From NCBI RefSeq assembly GCF_009659625.1, contig NZ_VOIW01000002.1, positions 248,001 through 312,000 of the forward strand: DNA of 64,000 bases, read 5' to 3'. The translations under genes were made by a program, and so were the position numbers. Source of the stretch: Pseudomonas haemolytica. GTDB taxonomy: Bacteria; Pseudomonadota; Gammaproteobacteria; Pseudomonadales; Pseudomonadaceae. This document shows, in pieces, positions 19,012-27,252 of the stretch. Position 1 is the first letter of the stretch, and the number at the start of each line of letters is the position of its first letter. The notes under the pieces were generated by a model. That model saw only the letters and a program-made list of their open reading frames with translations, made no database searches and was not told the DNA's origin.

Positions 19012-19674
19012 TTATTTGCGCTCTGCCAGGACCTTGAGCGCCTGGGCTGCTGCCTGTTCCTGTCCGGCTTGCGCCGTAGCATTCGCCGCCTCTCGCCAGC
19101 GCTGCACATCCACATTCGCCGGCAACTGGCTCGGCCGCTGGGTGAGGATTGCCCAATGCCCCGCGCTCTTCCACGCCGACTCGAAGTCGCTGAACTCCAT
19201 CATCAATCGGCGATCGTTCCCAGAGCGCAACAACACCGTACTCTTCTGCTGGTTGAACCCCACCACTACGACATAACGAGCGCCTGACCAGAAGCTGGCG
19301 TTGATCCGTGCCATCACCGGATACCCCGCCGCCACCTGCGCCAACACCGCAGGCAACCTGGCGTCCAGCGGGTACACCATCAGCCCGTATTCACGCGCCA
19401 GTACCTGCATGTTGCGCTCCAAGTCCGCCTCGGCACCCGGCAAATGCAGTGGCTTATCGAGCAGCCCCGGTGTCATGACAATGCCTTGTTGCGACAGCAT
19501 GCTGGCAAGTGCCGTAGGACCGCTCTGATAAGCCTCGCTGCGGAAGGTCGGCACGCCGTTGAGCTCAACGCGTTCCGGCAGGCCAGGCAGTTTCGATGGA
19601 TGGCTGGAACAGGCCGCAAGCCCTAGGGCAACGGCCAGCAGCAAGGAGGTTTTAACGTTCGACCGTGTGCGCAA
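19012..19674 (-). CDS. PA2778-type C39-like lipoprotein lacking catalytic residues
   Basis: A 220-residue lipoprotein (lipobox LAAC, Cys22) with a papain-like C39-type fold. Active relatives carry YQCGPAALA and WHYAVVIGYD-like motifs; here the same places read YQSGPTALA (Ser51) and ARYVVVVGFN (Arg133, Asn141). So the nucleophile Cys, the His and the Asp all appear substituted, and I infer a non-catalytic homologue. The C-terminal TPR-like part of the family is reduced to a short helical tail. The start is a TTG at 19674 with AGAGAG eight bases upstream; a signal peptide directly follows, which supports it. Comparison with active relatives is from memory. Confidence 0.7.
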   Translation of the reverse strand: MRTRSNVKTSLLLAVALGLAACSSHPSKLPGLPERVELNGVPTFRSEAYQSGPTALASMLSQQGIVMTPGLLDKPLHLPGAEADLERNMQVLAREYGLMVYPLDARLPAVLAQVAAGYPVMARINASFWSGARYVVVVGFNQQKSTVLLRSGNDRRLMMEFSDFESAWKSAGHWAILTQRPSQLPANVDVQRWREAANATAQAGQEQAAAQALKVLAERK

Positions 19675-19884
19675 TGTTTGACTCTCTTGATCAACCGCCG
19701 GTAAAGGCTCCGATCATAGGGTGCTCTGCCACGTCGGTATAGCCCACTGACCCAGTAAAGCTTTGCTGATAGAGCAAAGAAGTTGGACGGACTCGACCAT
19801 TGGTCAATAGCAGGCAACCGCCAGGTAGCTAGACTGTCCATTGAGAAGACTGTGTGTGCCCCGAGTGGGCGAAAGGAGGCCCGA

Positions 19885-20046
19885 ATGAGCCTTGCTACAA
19901 CGATTTTCCTGTTGATCTGTGGTTGGCTGGCAGTAGCCGCCGCTATGTTATGGGGGGTAATGCGCGTAACTCGCCGGCATCACCACCCCCACGTCAAACC
20001 CGCTGCACCCGCCAAGCCCACTGAGGCGACGGCGCATCACGCCTAG
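19885..20046 (+). CDS. Small single-pass membrane protein (53 aa)
   Basis: MSLATTIFLLICGWLAVAAA begins a single N-terminal membrane helix (about residues 5-27), followed by a His/Pro/Ala-rich cytoplasmic or periplasmic tail (RRHHHPHVKP). A very good ribosome site AAAGGAGG lies five bases before this ATG, so I reject the longer open frame from 19783. Function unknown. Its stop codon overlaps the stop of the convergent lipoprotein gene within a CTAG. Confidence 0.7.
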   Translation: MSLATTIFLLICGWLAVAAAMLWGVMRVTRRHHHPHVKPAAPAKPTEATAHHA

Positions 20047-20453
20047 CCAGGCATGCAATTGAAATCCTGCGTCGTCGCGATTTCCTTGCCGTGACCGTCC
20101 GTGAGGGACGCACGCACCGTAGTGCCCAGGCTCGACTCAACCAGGGTGTAGTGTTCACCCGCCTTGAAATGCTTGTACTCGATGCGGCCCTGGCAATCCT
20201 GCTGGTTGTCGTCGCCTGGCTCTTCTTCAAACAACGTCACGTCCAGGCGATGGTCTCCCGGGGTCACTTCAAAATAGCGCCCATCATCCACGCGCTTGCC
20301 GTCGACACGCTCGGCCATCAGGTCATTCGGCGCTTCTTCCTTCAAGCCGATCCAGGCTTGGCTGGGGTCGGCTTTCGGGATGGGCCCCGCGCAGGCGGAC
20401 AGCAGCAACACAACACCCAGGGCAGGGACTGACAACAAAAGTTTTAGTGACAT
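20043..20453 (-). CDS. Hypothetical lipoprotein (136 aa)
   Basis: Signal peptide with lipobox LLSAC, then a small acidic domain with four further Cys/aromatic-flanked strands (QQDCQGRIEYKHF, TTQDFNCMPG). The two late Cys residues may form a disulfide. I chose the ATG at 20453 because GGAG lies eight bases upstream and the signal peptide starts directly there; the longer frame from 20531 would bury it. Function unknown. It converges on the 53-residue membrane protein. Confidence 0.75.
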   Translation of the reverse strand: MSLKLLLSVPALGVVLLLSACAGPIPKADPSQAWIGLKEEAPNDLMAERVDGKRVDDGRYFEVTPGDHRLDVTLFEEEPGDDNQQDCQGRIEYKHFKAGEHYTLVESSLGTTVRASLTDGHGKEIATTQDFNCMPG

Positions 20454-20658
20454 GGCAGGGCTCCAAAGGACATCAAAAAAAGGTTGTATCCGATGGCTGA
20501 CAAGCTTGATCAGCGCGCCGTTGTAGAACAAATGAATACATATGAAACGATCTTCAGCCGTTAACTAAATCTTCCTTCACCTGGCTGAAAGGTGCGTGTT
20601 AGGTGGGTCGGGCAAGACTGCCGGGGTTTGCAATCCTGCTCTTCTCGGAGACTCACGC

Positions 20659-23600
20659 ATGCTCGGGCTGGTAAAGACCGCACTGCAAAAGCCGTACACG
20701 TTCATCGTGTTGGCCATATTCATCTGCATCATCGGGCCCATGGCAGCCCTGCGCACGCCTACGGATGTGTTCCCCGATATCGGCATCCCTGTGGTCGCCG
20801 TGGTCTGGCAGTACAACGGCCTGTCGCCGGACGCCATGGCCGGGCGGGTGATCTACACCTACGAACGCTCCTTGAGCACCACCGTCAACGACATCGAACA
20901 TATCGAATCGCAATCGTTGCCCGGCATGGGCATCGTCAAGATCTTCTTCCAACCCGGCGTCGATATCCGCACCGCCAACGCCCAGGTCACGGCGGTGTCA
21001 CAAACCGTGCTCAAGCAGATGCCACCGGGCATCACGCCGCCGCTGATCCTCAACTACAGCGCCTCCACGGTGCCGATCCTGCAAATGGCGTTCTCCAGCC
21101 CCAGCCTCTCGGAAGCCAAGATCCGCGACCTGGTGCAGAACAATATCCGCCTGCCCTTGAGCGCCCTACCCGGCCTGGCCATGCCCACGCCAATGGGTGG
21201 CAAGCAGCGGCAGATCACCCTCGACCTCGACCCGCAGGCTCTGGCGGCGAAGGGCTTGTCGGCCCAGGACGTAGGCAATGCCTTGGCCTTGCAGAACCAG
21301 ATTATCCCGGTGGGCACCGCCAAGCTCGGCCCTGACGAATACACGATCCTGCTCAACAACAGCCCCAAAGCAATCGATGAGCTCAACGACCTGCCGATCA
21401 AGACCGTCGATGGCGCGCTGATCACCATTGGCCAGGTAGCCCACGTGCGTGATGGCTCGCCGCCGCAGACCAACATCGTGCGCGTCGACGGCCACCGCGC
21501 CGTGCTGATGCCGGCGCTGAAAAACGGCAGCATCTCCACCCTGTCGATCATCGACGGCATCCGCCAGATGCTGCCGCGCATCAACGAAACCCTACCGCCA
21601 TCGCTGAAGACTTCACTGCTGGGTGACGCCTCGGTGTTCGTCAAGCAATCGGTGGGCAGCGTGGCCCAGGAAGGCATCATTGCCGCGTTGCTGACCAGTG
21701 CAATGATCCTGCTGTTCCTCGGCAGTTGGCGCTCGACCCTGATCATCGCCGCGTCGATCCCCCTGGCGGTACTGTCAGCCATCGCGCTGCTGGCGGTCAG
21801 CGGGCAGACCCTCAACGTGATGACCCTCGGCGGTTTGGCGTTGGCGGTGGGGATCCTGGTGGACGACGCCACGGTGACCATCGAAAACATCAACTGGCAC
21901 CTGGAACAAGGCAAGGCGGTGAAGACCGCGATCCTCGACGGCGCCGCGCAAATCGTCGGCCCGGCGTTCGTCTCGCTGCTGTGTATCTGCATCGTGTTCG
22001 TGCCGATGTTTTTGCTGCAAGGCATCGCCGGTTATCTGTTCCGGCCGATGGCGCTGGCGGTGATATTCGCCATGGCCAGTTCGTTCATCCTTTCGCGCAC
22101 GCTGGTGCCGACCCTGGCGATGTTTCTGCTCAAGCCGCATACACCAGAGCAGGGCGCTGGGCATCACCCGGAAGATCAATTCATCAACCACCACGAAGGT
22201 GAGCAACACCCGAGGCCGCGCAATGCGCTGCTGCAATCGGTGCTGAATTTCCAGCAGGGCTTTGAGCGTCATTTCTCAAATATCCGTGACACCTACCATG
22301 GCCTGCTGACGTTGGCGCTGGGCGCGCGCAAGCGCTTCATTGTCGGTTTCCTGGCCTGCGTACTCGCATCATTCCTGTTGTTGCCAAGCCTGGGCCAGGA
22401 CTTTTTTCCGGCCACTGATGCCGGTGCGCTGGCACTGCATGTGCGCTTGCCGCTGGGCACGCGAATCGAGGAAAGCGCAGCGGCGTTCGACCGCATCGAA
22501 GCGCGGATTCGCGAAGTGATTCCCGCCGAAGAACTGGACACCATCGTCGACAACATCGGCATCCCGCTCAGCGGCATCGATATGGCCTACAGCAGCAGCG
22601 GCACCATCGGCCCGCAGGATGGCGACATTCAGGTCAGTTTGAAAAAGCACCACGCACCCACCGCCGACTACGTGAAAAAACTGCGCGAGGCCCTGCCGCA
22701 GAGTTTCCCCGGCAGCCACTTTGCGTTCCTGCCAGCCGACATCAGCAGCCAGATCCTCAACTTCGGTGCGCCGGCGCCACTGGATGTAAAAATCTCTGGG
22801 CGCAGCGATGAAGAAAACCGCGCCTACGCCGTGGAACTTGAGCGTCGCTTACAACACGTACCGGGCATTGCTGACCTGCGTATCCAGCAGTCCACCGGCT
22901 ACCCGTCGCTGCAGGTGAATGTCGACCGCATGCGCGCCAATGGCCTGGGCATCACCGAGCGTGACGTCACCAACAGCATGGTCGCCTCCCTCGCCGGCAG
23001 CTCGCAAACCGCGCCGACCTTCTGGCTCAACCCGGCCAATGGCGTGTCGTATTCCATCGTCGCCGCCACCCCGCAGTACCGCCTCGACAGCCTGCCGTCA
23101 CTGGAAGCGCTGCCGGTGACCGGAGCCGATGGGCAATCGCAGATCCTCGGCGGCGTGGCAACTATCTCCCGCGTGCAAAGCCCGGCCGTGGTCACCCACT
23201 ACAACATCGAACCGACCCTGGACCTGTATGCCAACGTACAAGGTCGCGACCTCGGCGGCGTGGCCCGCGATGTGCAAAAAGTCCTCGACGACACGGCTGC
23301 CATGCGCCCCAAAGGCGCGGTGATCAGCCTGCACGAGCAGATCGATGCGCTGCATGAGGCATTCAGCGGCTTGAGCTTCGGCTTGCTCGGCGCGGTGGTG
23401 CTGATCTATCTGCTGATCGTGGTCAATTTCCAGTCGTGGGCCGACCCTTTCGTGATTATCACGGCGTTGCCGGCGGCACTGGCGGGCATCGTGTGGATGC
23501 TGTTCCTCAGCGGCACCTCGTTGTCGGTGCCGGCACTGACCGGCGCCATCCTGTGCATGGGTGTGGCCACCGCCAACTCGATCCTGGTGGTGAGCTTCTG

Positions 23601-23880
23601 CCGTGAGCGCCTGGCCGAACATGGCGATGCGTTGAAAGCGGCGCTGGAGGCTGGCTACACACGCTTTCGGCCAGTGTGCATGACTGCCCTGGCGATGATC
23701 ATCGGCATGCTGCCCCTGGCGATTTCCGAGGAGCAAAACGCCCCGCTCGGCCGTGCGGTCATCGGTGGCTTGATCTTCGCCACCATCGCCACCCTGTTGT
23801 TTGTTCCCGTGGTCTTCAGCTTGGTCCACGGTCGTCACCCTACTCGCGCTGCAGCTGGAGAAACCGCACATGTCGTCTGA
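20659..23880 (+). CDS. RND efflux permease (HAE/AcrB-like)
   Basis: A 1073-residue inner-membrane proton-driven exporter, first gene of a three-gene tripartite pump. It shows the RND pattern: a membrane helix near residue 15, large periplasmic loop, helices 2-6, second loop, helices 8-12. The proton-relay Asp pair is visible in GILVDDATVTIENI, and LGQDFFPATDAGA follows TM7 as in this subfamily. The start at 20659 has GGAG eight bases upstream; the 21 extra codons of the open frame are unlikely. Overlaps the adaptor gene by 11 bp. Substrate unknown. Confidence 0.92.
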   Translation: MLGLVKTALQKPYTFIVLAIFICIIGPMAALRTPTDVFPDIGIPVVAVVWQYNGLSPDAMAGRVIYTYERSLSTTVNDIEHIESQSLPGMGIVKIFFQPGVDIRTANAQVTAVSQTVLKQMPPGITPPLILNYSASTVPILQMAFSSPSLSEAKIRDLVQNNIRLPLSALPGLAMPTPMGGKQRQITLDLDPQALAAKGLSAQDVGNALALQNQIIPVGTAKLGPDEYTILLNNSPKAIDELNDLPIKTVDGALITIGQVAHVRDGSPPQTNIVRVDGHRAVLMPALKNGSISTLSIIDGIRQMLPRINETLPPSLKTSLLGDASVFVKQSVGSVAQEGIIAALLTSAMILLFLGSWRSTLIIAASIPLAVLSAIALLAVSGQTLNVMTLGGLALAVGILVDDATVTIENINWHLEQGKAVKTAILDGAAQIVGPAFVSLLCICIVFVPMFLLQGIAGYLFRPMALAVIFAMASSFILSRTLVPTLAMFLLKPHTPEQGAGHHPEDQFINHHEGEQHPRPRNALLQSVLNFQQGFERHFSNIRDTYHGLLTLALGARKRFIVGFLACVLASFLLLPSLGQDFFPATDAGALALHVRLPLGTRIEESAAAFDRIEARIREVIPAEELDTIVDNIGIPLSGIDMAYSSSGTIGPQDGDIQVSLKKHHAPTADYVKKLREALPQSFPGSHFAFLPADISSQILNFGAPAPLDVKISGRSDEENRAYAVELERRLQHVPGIADLRIQQSTGYPSLQVNVDRMRANGLGITERDVTNSMVASLAGSSQTAPTFWLNPANGVSYSIVAATPQYRLDSLPSLEALPVTGADGQSQILGGVATISRVQSPAVVTHYNIEPTLDLYANVQGRDLGGVARDVQKVLDDTAAMRPKGAVISLHEQIDALHEAFSGLSFGLLGAVVLIYLLIVVNFQSWADPFVIITALPAALAGIVWMLFLSGTSLSVPALTGAILCMGVATANSILVVSFCRERLAEHGDALKAALEAGYTRFRPVCMTALAMIIGMLPLAISEEQNAPLGRAVIGGLIFATIATLLFVPVVFSLVHGRHPTRAAAGETAHVV

Positions 23881-25036
23881 TCAAAAACCCTCGCGCAAGC
23901 GTCTGATGCTCATGGGTGTCGGCGGCCTGACGTTGGCCGCCCTGTTGGTCGCCAGCGGCCTGCACGCCCGCACGCTGCACGAACAATCGGTCACCGCCTG
24001 GACCGAGGCCGCCGCTGTCCCGCAAGTGATGGTATTTCAACCCAGGCAAAATGCCGCGGGTGACACCTTGCGCCTGCCCGCGCACCTCGACGCCTGGAGC
24101 AAGGCGCCGATCCATGCACGGGTCAGCGGCTACTTGAAGGACTGGAAAGTCGATATCGGCAGCCAGGTCAAGGCCGGGCAAATCCTCGCCGAAATCGACA
24201 GCCCCGACCTCGATCAACAACTGGCCCAGGCCCATGCGCGGTTGATCCAGCAGCAGGCGAATGCACGCCTGGCAGCCACCAGCGCAACCCGTTGGCAAAA
24301 CTTGCTGGCCAGCCACTCGGTATCGCGCCAGGAGGCCGATGAAAAAACCTCCAACGCCGCGGCCGCCAAGGCCAACGCCCAGGCCGCCGCGGCGGACTAT
24401 GCACGGCTGTCGGCGCTGGAAAGCTACAAGACCATTCGCGCGCCGTTCGCCGGCACCATCACCGCCCGCAACACCGATATCGGCCAGTTGATCAAGGCCG
24501 ATACCGACAGCGACCCGGAGCTGTTCAACATTGCCGACACCCACCAGTTGCGCCTCTACGTACCGGTGCCGCAGAACTACGCGGCGGTCATCCATCCTGG
24601 CCTCGAAGCCGAACTGACGGTGCCCGAACACCCCGGCGAGCATTTCAAGGCACGCCTGATCGGCGACTCCACCGCCATCGACCGCCGCTCCGGCACCTTG
24701 CTCGCCCAATTCGTTGCCGACAACCCCAACGGCGAACTGCTGCCCGGCGACTACGCCGAAGCCACCCTGCCGATTCCGGCCGATACCCATGGCGTGAGCA
24801 TTCCGGCCAGCGCCTTGATCTTCCGCGCCCAGGGCACCCAAGTTGCGGTGCTGGATGGGCACGACCATGTGCACCTGCAAGGCATTCATATCGGCCTCGA
24901 CCTCGGCGAACGCCTGGTGATCGACCAAGGCCTGAAGCCAGCCGACCGCATCATCGACAACCCGCCTGACGCCCTGCGCGAAGGCGACCCGGTGCAACTG
25001 GCCGACGCCGGAGGTGCGCATGCGCACGGGGCTTAA
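23870..25036 (+). CDS. RND efflux periplasmic adaptor (membrane fusion protein)
   Basis: A 388-residue adaptor linking the RND permease to the outer membrane channel. One N-terminal membrane segment (MLMGVGGLTLAALLVASGL), then the split biotinyl-lipoyl domain (VSGYLKDWKVDIGSQVKAGQ and its partner GTITARNTDIGQLIK), a coiled-coil hairpin rich in Gln/Ala between them, and beta-barrel and membrane-proximal domains. The start ATG at 23870 lies inside the permease gene, consistent with translational coupling. Confidence 0.9.
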   Translation: MSSDQKPSRKRLMLMGVGGLTLAALLVASGLHARTLHEQSVTAWTEAAAVPQVMVFQPRQNAAGDTLRLPAHLDAWSKAPIHARVSGYLKDWKVDIGSQVKAGQILAEIDSPDLDQQLAQAHARLIQQQANARLAATSATRWQNLLASHSVSRQEADEKTSNAAAAKANAQAAAADYARLSALESYKTIRAPFAGTITARNTDIGQLIKADTDSDPELFNIADTHQLRLYVPVPQNYAAVIHPGLEAELTVPEHPGEHFKARLIGDSTAIDRRSGTLLAQFVADNPNGELLPGDYAEATLPIPADTHGVSIPASALIFRAQGTQVAVLDGHDHVHLQGIHIGLDLGERLVIDQGLKPADRIIDNPPDALREGDPVQLADAGGAHAHGA

Positions 25037-26438
25037 ATCTCTCGCAGCGCTGATGCTGCTGGCGTTGCAGGGTTGCTCGATGGCGCCGACGTACACCGTG
25101 CCGTCCATTGACCTGCCCGCACACTACCGCGAACAGACCAGCGATGGCCCCTGGCACAGCGCGCAACCCTCAGACCAACTGGCGCCCGAATGGTGGAAGC
25201 TCTACAACGACCCAACGCTGGATAACCTGCAACAGCAATTGCTCAAGGCCAACCCCGACCTGGCAGCAGCCCTGGCGCACTTCGACGCATCTCAGGCATA
25301 CGCCAGCCAACTGCACGCTGGCCTGTTCCCGCAAATCAGCGCGAGCGCGCAACCGTTGCGCCAGCGCCAATCGGATTCGCGACCGTTGCGGGGCGATACG
25401 CAGCCGTCGGTGTACAACAGCAATACCGCCGGTTTTTCCTTGAGTTACGACCTCGACCTGTGGGGCAAAATTCGCAACCAAGTGGCAGCCGGGGACGCCC
25501 AGGCGCAAGCGTCCGCGGATGACTTGGCGGTAGCACGCCTGAGCCTGCAACACCAACTGGCGAGCCTGTATGTGCAGCTCAATGGGCTGGACGCACAAAG
25601 CCGGATACTCGACGGCACACTGGAGGACTTCAGCCAGGCGCTGCAACTGACCCGCAGTCGCTACGAAGGCCAGATTGCTTCAGAACTGGACCTGACCCGC
25701 GCGCAAAATCAACTGGCCGAAGCCAGGGCACAACTGGATGAAGTGCGTGGGCAACGCAACCTGACCGAGCATGCCATCGGTGAGCTGATCGGCGCGGCAG
25801 CCAGTGATTTTTCATTGCCGCCCAGCCCGCAGTTAATTGCCTTGCCAGGGATTCCATCGCAGTTACCGAGCCACCTGCTGCAACGTCGCCCGGATATTGC
25901 CGCGGCTGAACGGCGCGTGTTTGCGGCCAACGCGAATATCGGTGTGGCCAAGGCGGCGTGGTATCCGGATTTCAGCTTGACCGGGCTGATTGGCGGGCAG
26001 ACGCAAGGGGTCGGCAATCTATTGTCAGCAGGAAACCGATATTGGGCGCTGGGGCCGTTGATGAACGTGCCGATCTTCAATGGCGGGCGCCTGAGCGCCA
26101 ACGAGCGTCAGGCCAAGGCCGAGTTTGAAGAGGCTTCGGCGCAGTACCGGAGCCAGGTGCTGAAAGCTGTGCGCGAGGTGGAAGATAACCTGGGGCAGCT
26201 AAGGGATTTGCAGCAGCAAGCTCAGGACGAACAGGCGGCTGCGGATGCGGCGCAGCATACCCAGGCCCTGGCGATGAACAGCTATCAGGCCGGGGCGGTG
26301 AGCTATCTGGATGTGGTCACTGCACAGACGGCAGCGTTGCAGGCGCAGCGGACATTGCAGGCGGTGCAGACCAGGCAGTTGCAGGCGAGTGTAGGGCTGG
26401 TGACTGCCCTGGGCGGCGGTTGGCAGCCTGGAGCCTGA
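25020..26438 (+). CDS. RND efflux outer membrane lipoprotein (NodT/OprM family)
   Basis: A 472-residue TolC-like channel. Signal peptide with lipobox LALQGC, then two repeated OEP domains (each with long Gln/Ala-rich helices, e.g. TRSRYEGQIASELDLTRAQNQ-type segments) and RRPDIAAAERRVFAANANIG, a hallmark of the NodT group. The ATG at 25020 has GGAGG five bases upstream, better than the GTG at 25014. It overlaps the adaptor gene by 17 bp. Confidence 0.92.
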   Translation: MRTGLKSLAALMLLALQGCSMAPTYTVPSIDLPAHYREQTSDGPWHSAQPSDQLAPEWWKLYNDPTLDNLQQQLLKANPDLAAALAHFDASQAYASQLHAGLFPQISASAQPLRQRQSDSRPLRGDTQPSVYNSNTAGFSLSYDLDLWGKIRNQVAAGDAQAQASADDLAVARLSLQHQLASLYVQLNGLDAQSRILDGTLEDFSQALQLTRSRYEGQIASELDLTRAQNQLAEARAQLDEVRGQRNLTEHAIGELIGAAASDFSLPPSPQLIALPGIPSQLPSHLLQRRPDIAAAERRVFAANANIGVAKAAWYPDFSLTGLIGGQTQGVGNLLSAGNRYWALGPLMNVPIFNGGRLSANERQAKAEFEEASAQYRSQVLKAVREVEDNLGQLRDLQQQAQDEQAAADAAQHTQALAMNSYQAGAVSYLDVVTAQTAALQAQRTLQAVQTRQLQASVGLVTALGGGWQPGA

Positions 26439-26443
26439 CGCTC

Positions 26444-26512
26444 TCGATGGCGGTGGAACAGCCAACTTATCCGTAGCTGACCCACCGCCATCGGGAGCAA
26501 GCCCCCTCCCAC
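26444..26512. repeat. Truncated REPIN missing its 5' REP
   Basis: The inner arms CGATGGCGGTGG and CCACCGCCATCG of a REPIN stem are present, and the right REP (TCGGGAGCAAGCCCCCTCCCAC) is intact, but the left GTGGGAGGGGGCTTGC is absent. It follows the efflux operon directly. Confidence 0.75.
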
Positions 26513-26559
26513 ACTGACTCTGTGTCAGACACATAATGTGTGAACACCGCAGCCCCCAT

Positions 26560-26582
26560 GTGGGAGGGGGCTTGCTCCCGAT
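26560..26582 (+). repeat. Single REP upstream of the RAYT gene
   Basis: GTGGGAGGGGGCTTGCTCCC in plus orientation, about 95 bp before the RAYT start. Confidence 0.85.
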
Positions 26583-26675
26583 TGCGCCCTTCCAGACACA
26601 TCCTGCCAAAAGCCTATCCGCCAGCTTCTTGCTCTGCGACCTAGCCTCTCTAGACACATTTGAGAGGGCCAGGGA

Positions 26676-27134
26676 ATGGCAGATTTACCGGCGTCACACC
26701 GCCTGCGCATCGGTCGATTCAGCGAGCCGAATCGCATCTACCTCATCTCCACCAACACCCATGAACGCCTACCCATCTTCAGCGACTTTTATCTCGGTCG
26801 CCTGGTTGTCTGGCAGTTTCGAGTCGCTCAGTATCAAGGGCTGGCTAATTCTCTGGCGTGGGTGATCATGCCCGACCACTTTCATTGGATTGTCGAGCTG
26901 CGAAAAGGCTCGCTGGCGGATTTGATGTGTCAGGTGAAATCGAAAAGCACGCGTACCGTGAATGGTGCAAGCGGCCGTAAGGGGCGGTTGTGGCAAGAGA
27001 GCTTCCATGACCGTGCCCTGCGCAAGGAAGATGACTTGGTGAAAATGGCACGGTATGTGGTGGCCAATCCATTACGAGCGGGTTTGGTCGAGCGGATTGG
27101 AGATTATCCGTTGTGGGATGCCATCTGGTTGTAG
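26676..27134 (+). CDS. rayT: REP-associated tyrosine transposase (RAYT)
   Basis: A 152-residue single-domain Y1 (HUH) transposase thought to mobilise REP/REPIN sequences as single strands. The HUH metal motif is in MPDHFHWIVEL (His68, His70), the RAYT-specific WQESFHDRALR follows, and the catalytic Tyr is in MARYVVANPLRAG (Tyr127). Length and motifs look intact, so it could be active. REP elements of the same sequence family flank it on both sides, the usual cognate arrangement. Confidence 0.92.
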   Translation: MADLPASHRLRIGRFSEPNRIYLISTNTHERLPIFSDFYLGRLVVWQFRVAQYQGLANSLAWVIMPDHFHWIVELRKGSLADLMCQVKSKSTRTVNGASGRKGRLWQESFHDRALRKEDDLVKMARYVVANPLRAGLVERIGDYPLWDAIWL

Positions 27135-27149
27135 CGCCGCAATTCAAAT

Positions 27150-27236
27150 GTGGGAGGGGGCTTGCTCCCGATAGCGGTAGCTCAGTCAGCTCATCTGTAA
27201 CTGATACACCGCCATCGGGAGCAAGCCCCCTCCCAC
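27150..27236. repeat. REPIN downstream of the RAYT gene
   Basis: Complete inverted pair of GTGGGAGGGGGCTTGC-type REPs, beginning 16 bp after the RAYT stop and ending 17 bp before the hydrolase stop. Confidence 0.9.
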
Positions 27237-27252
27237 ATTTTTTTACCGCATT

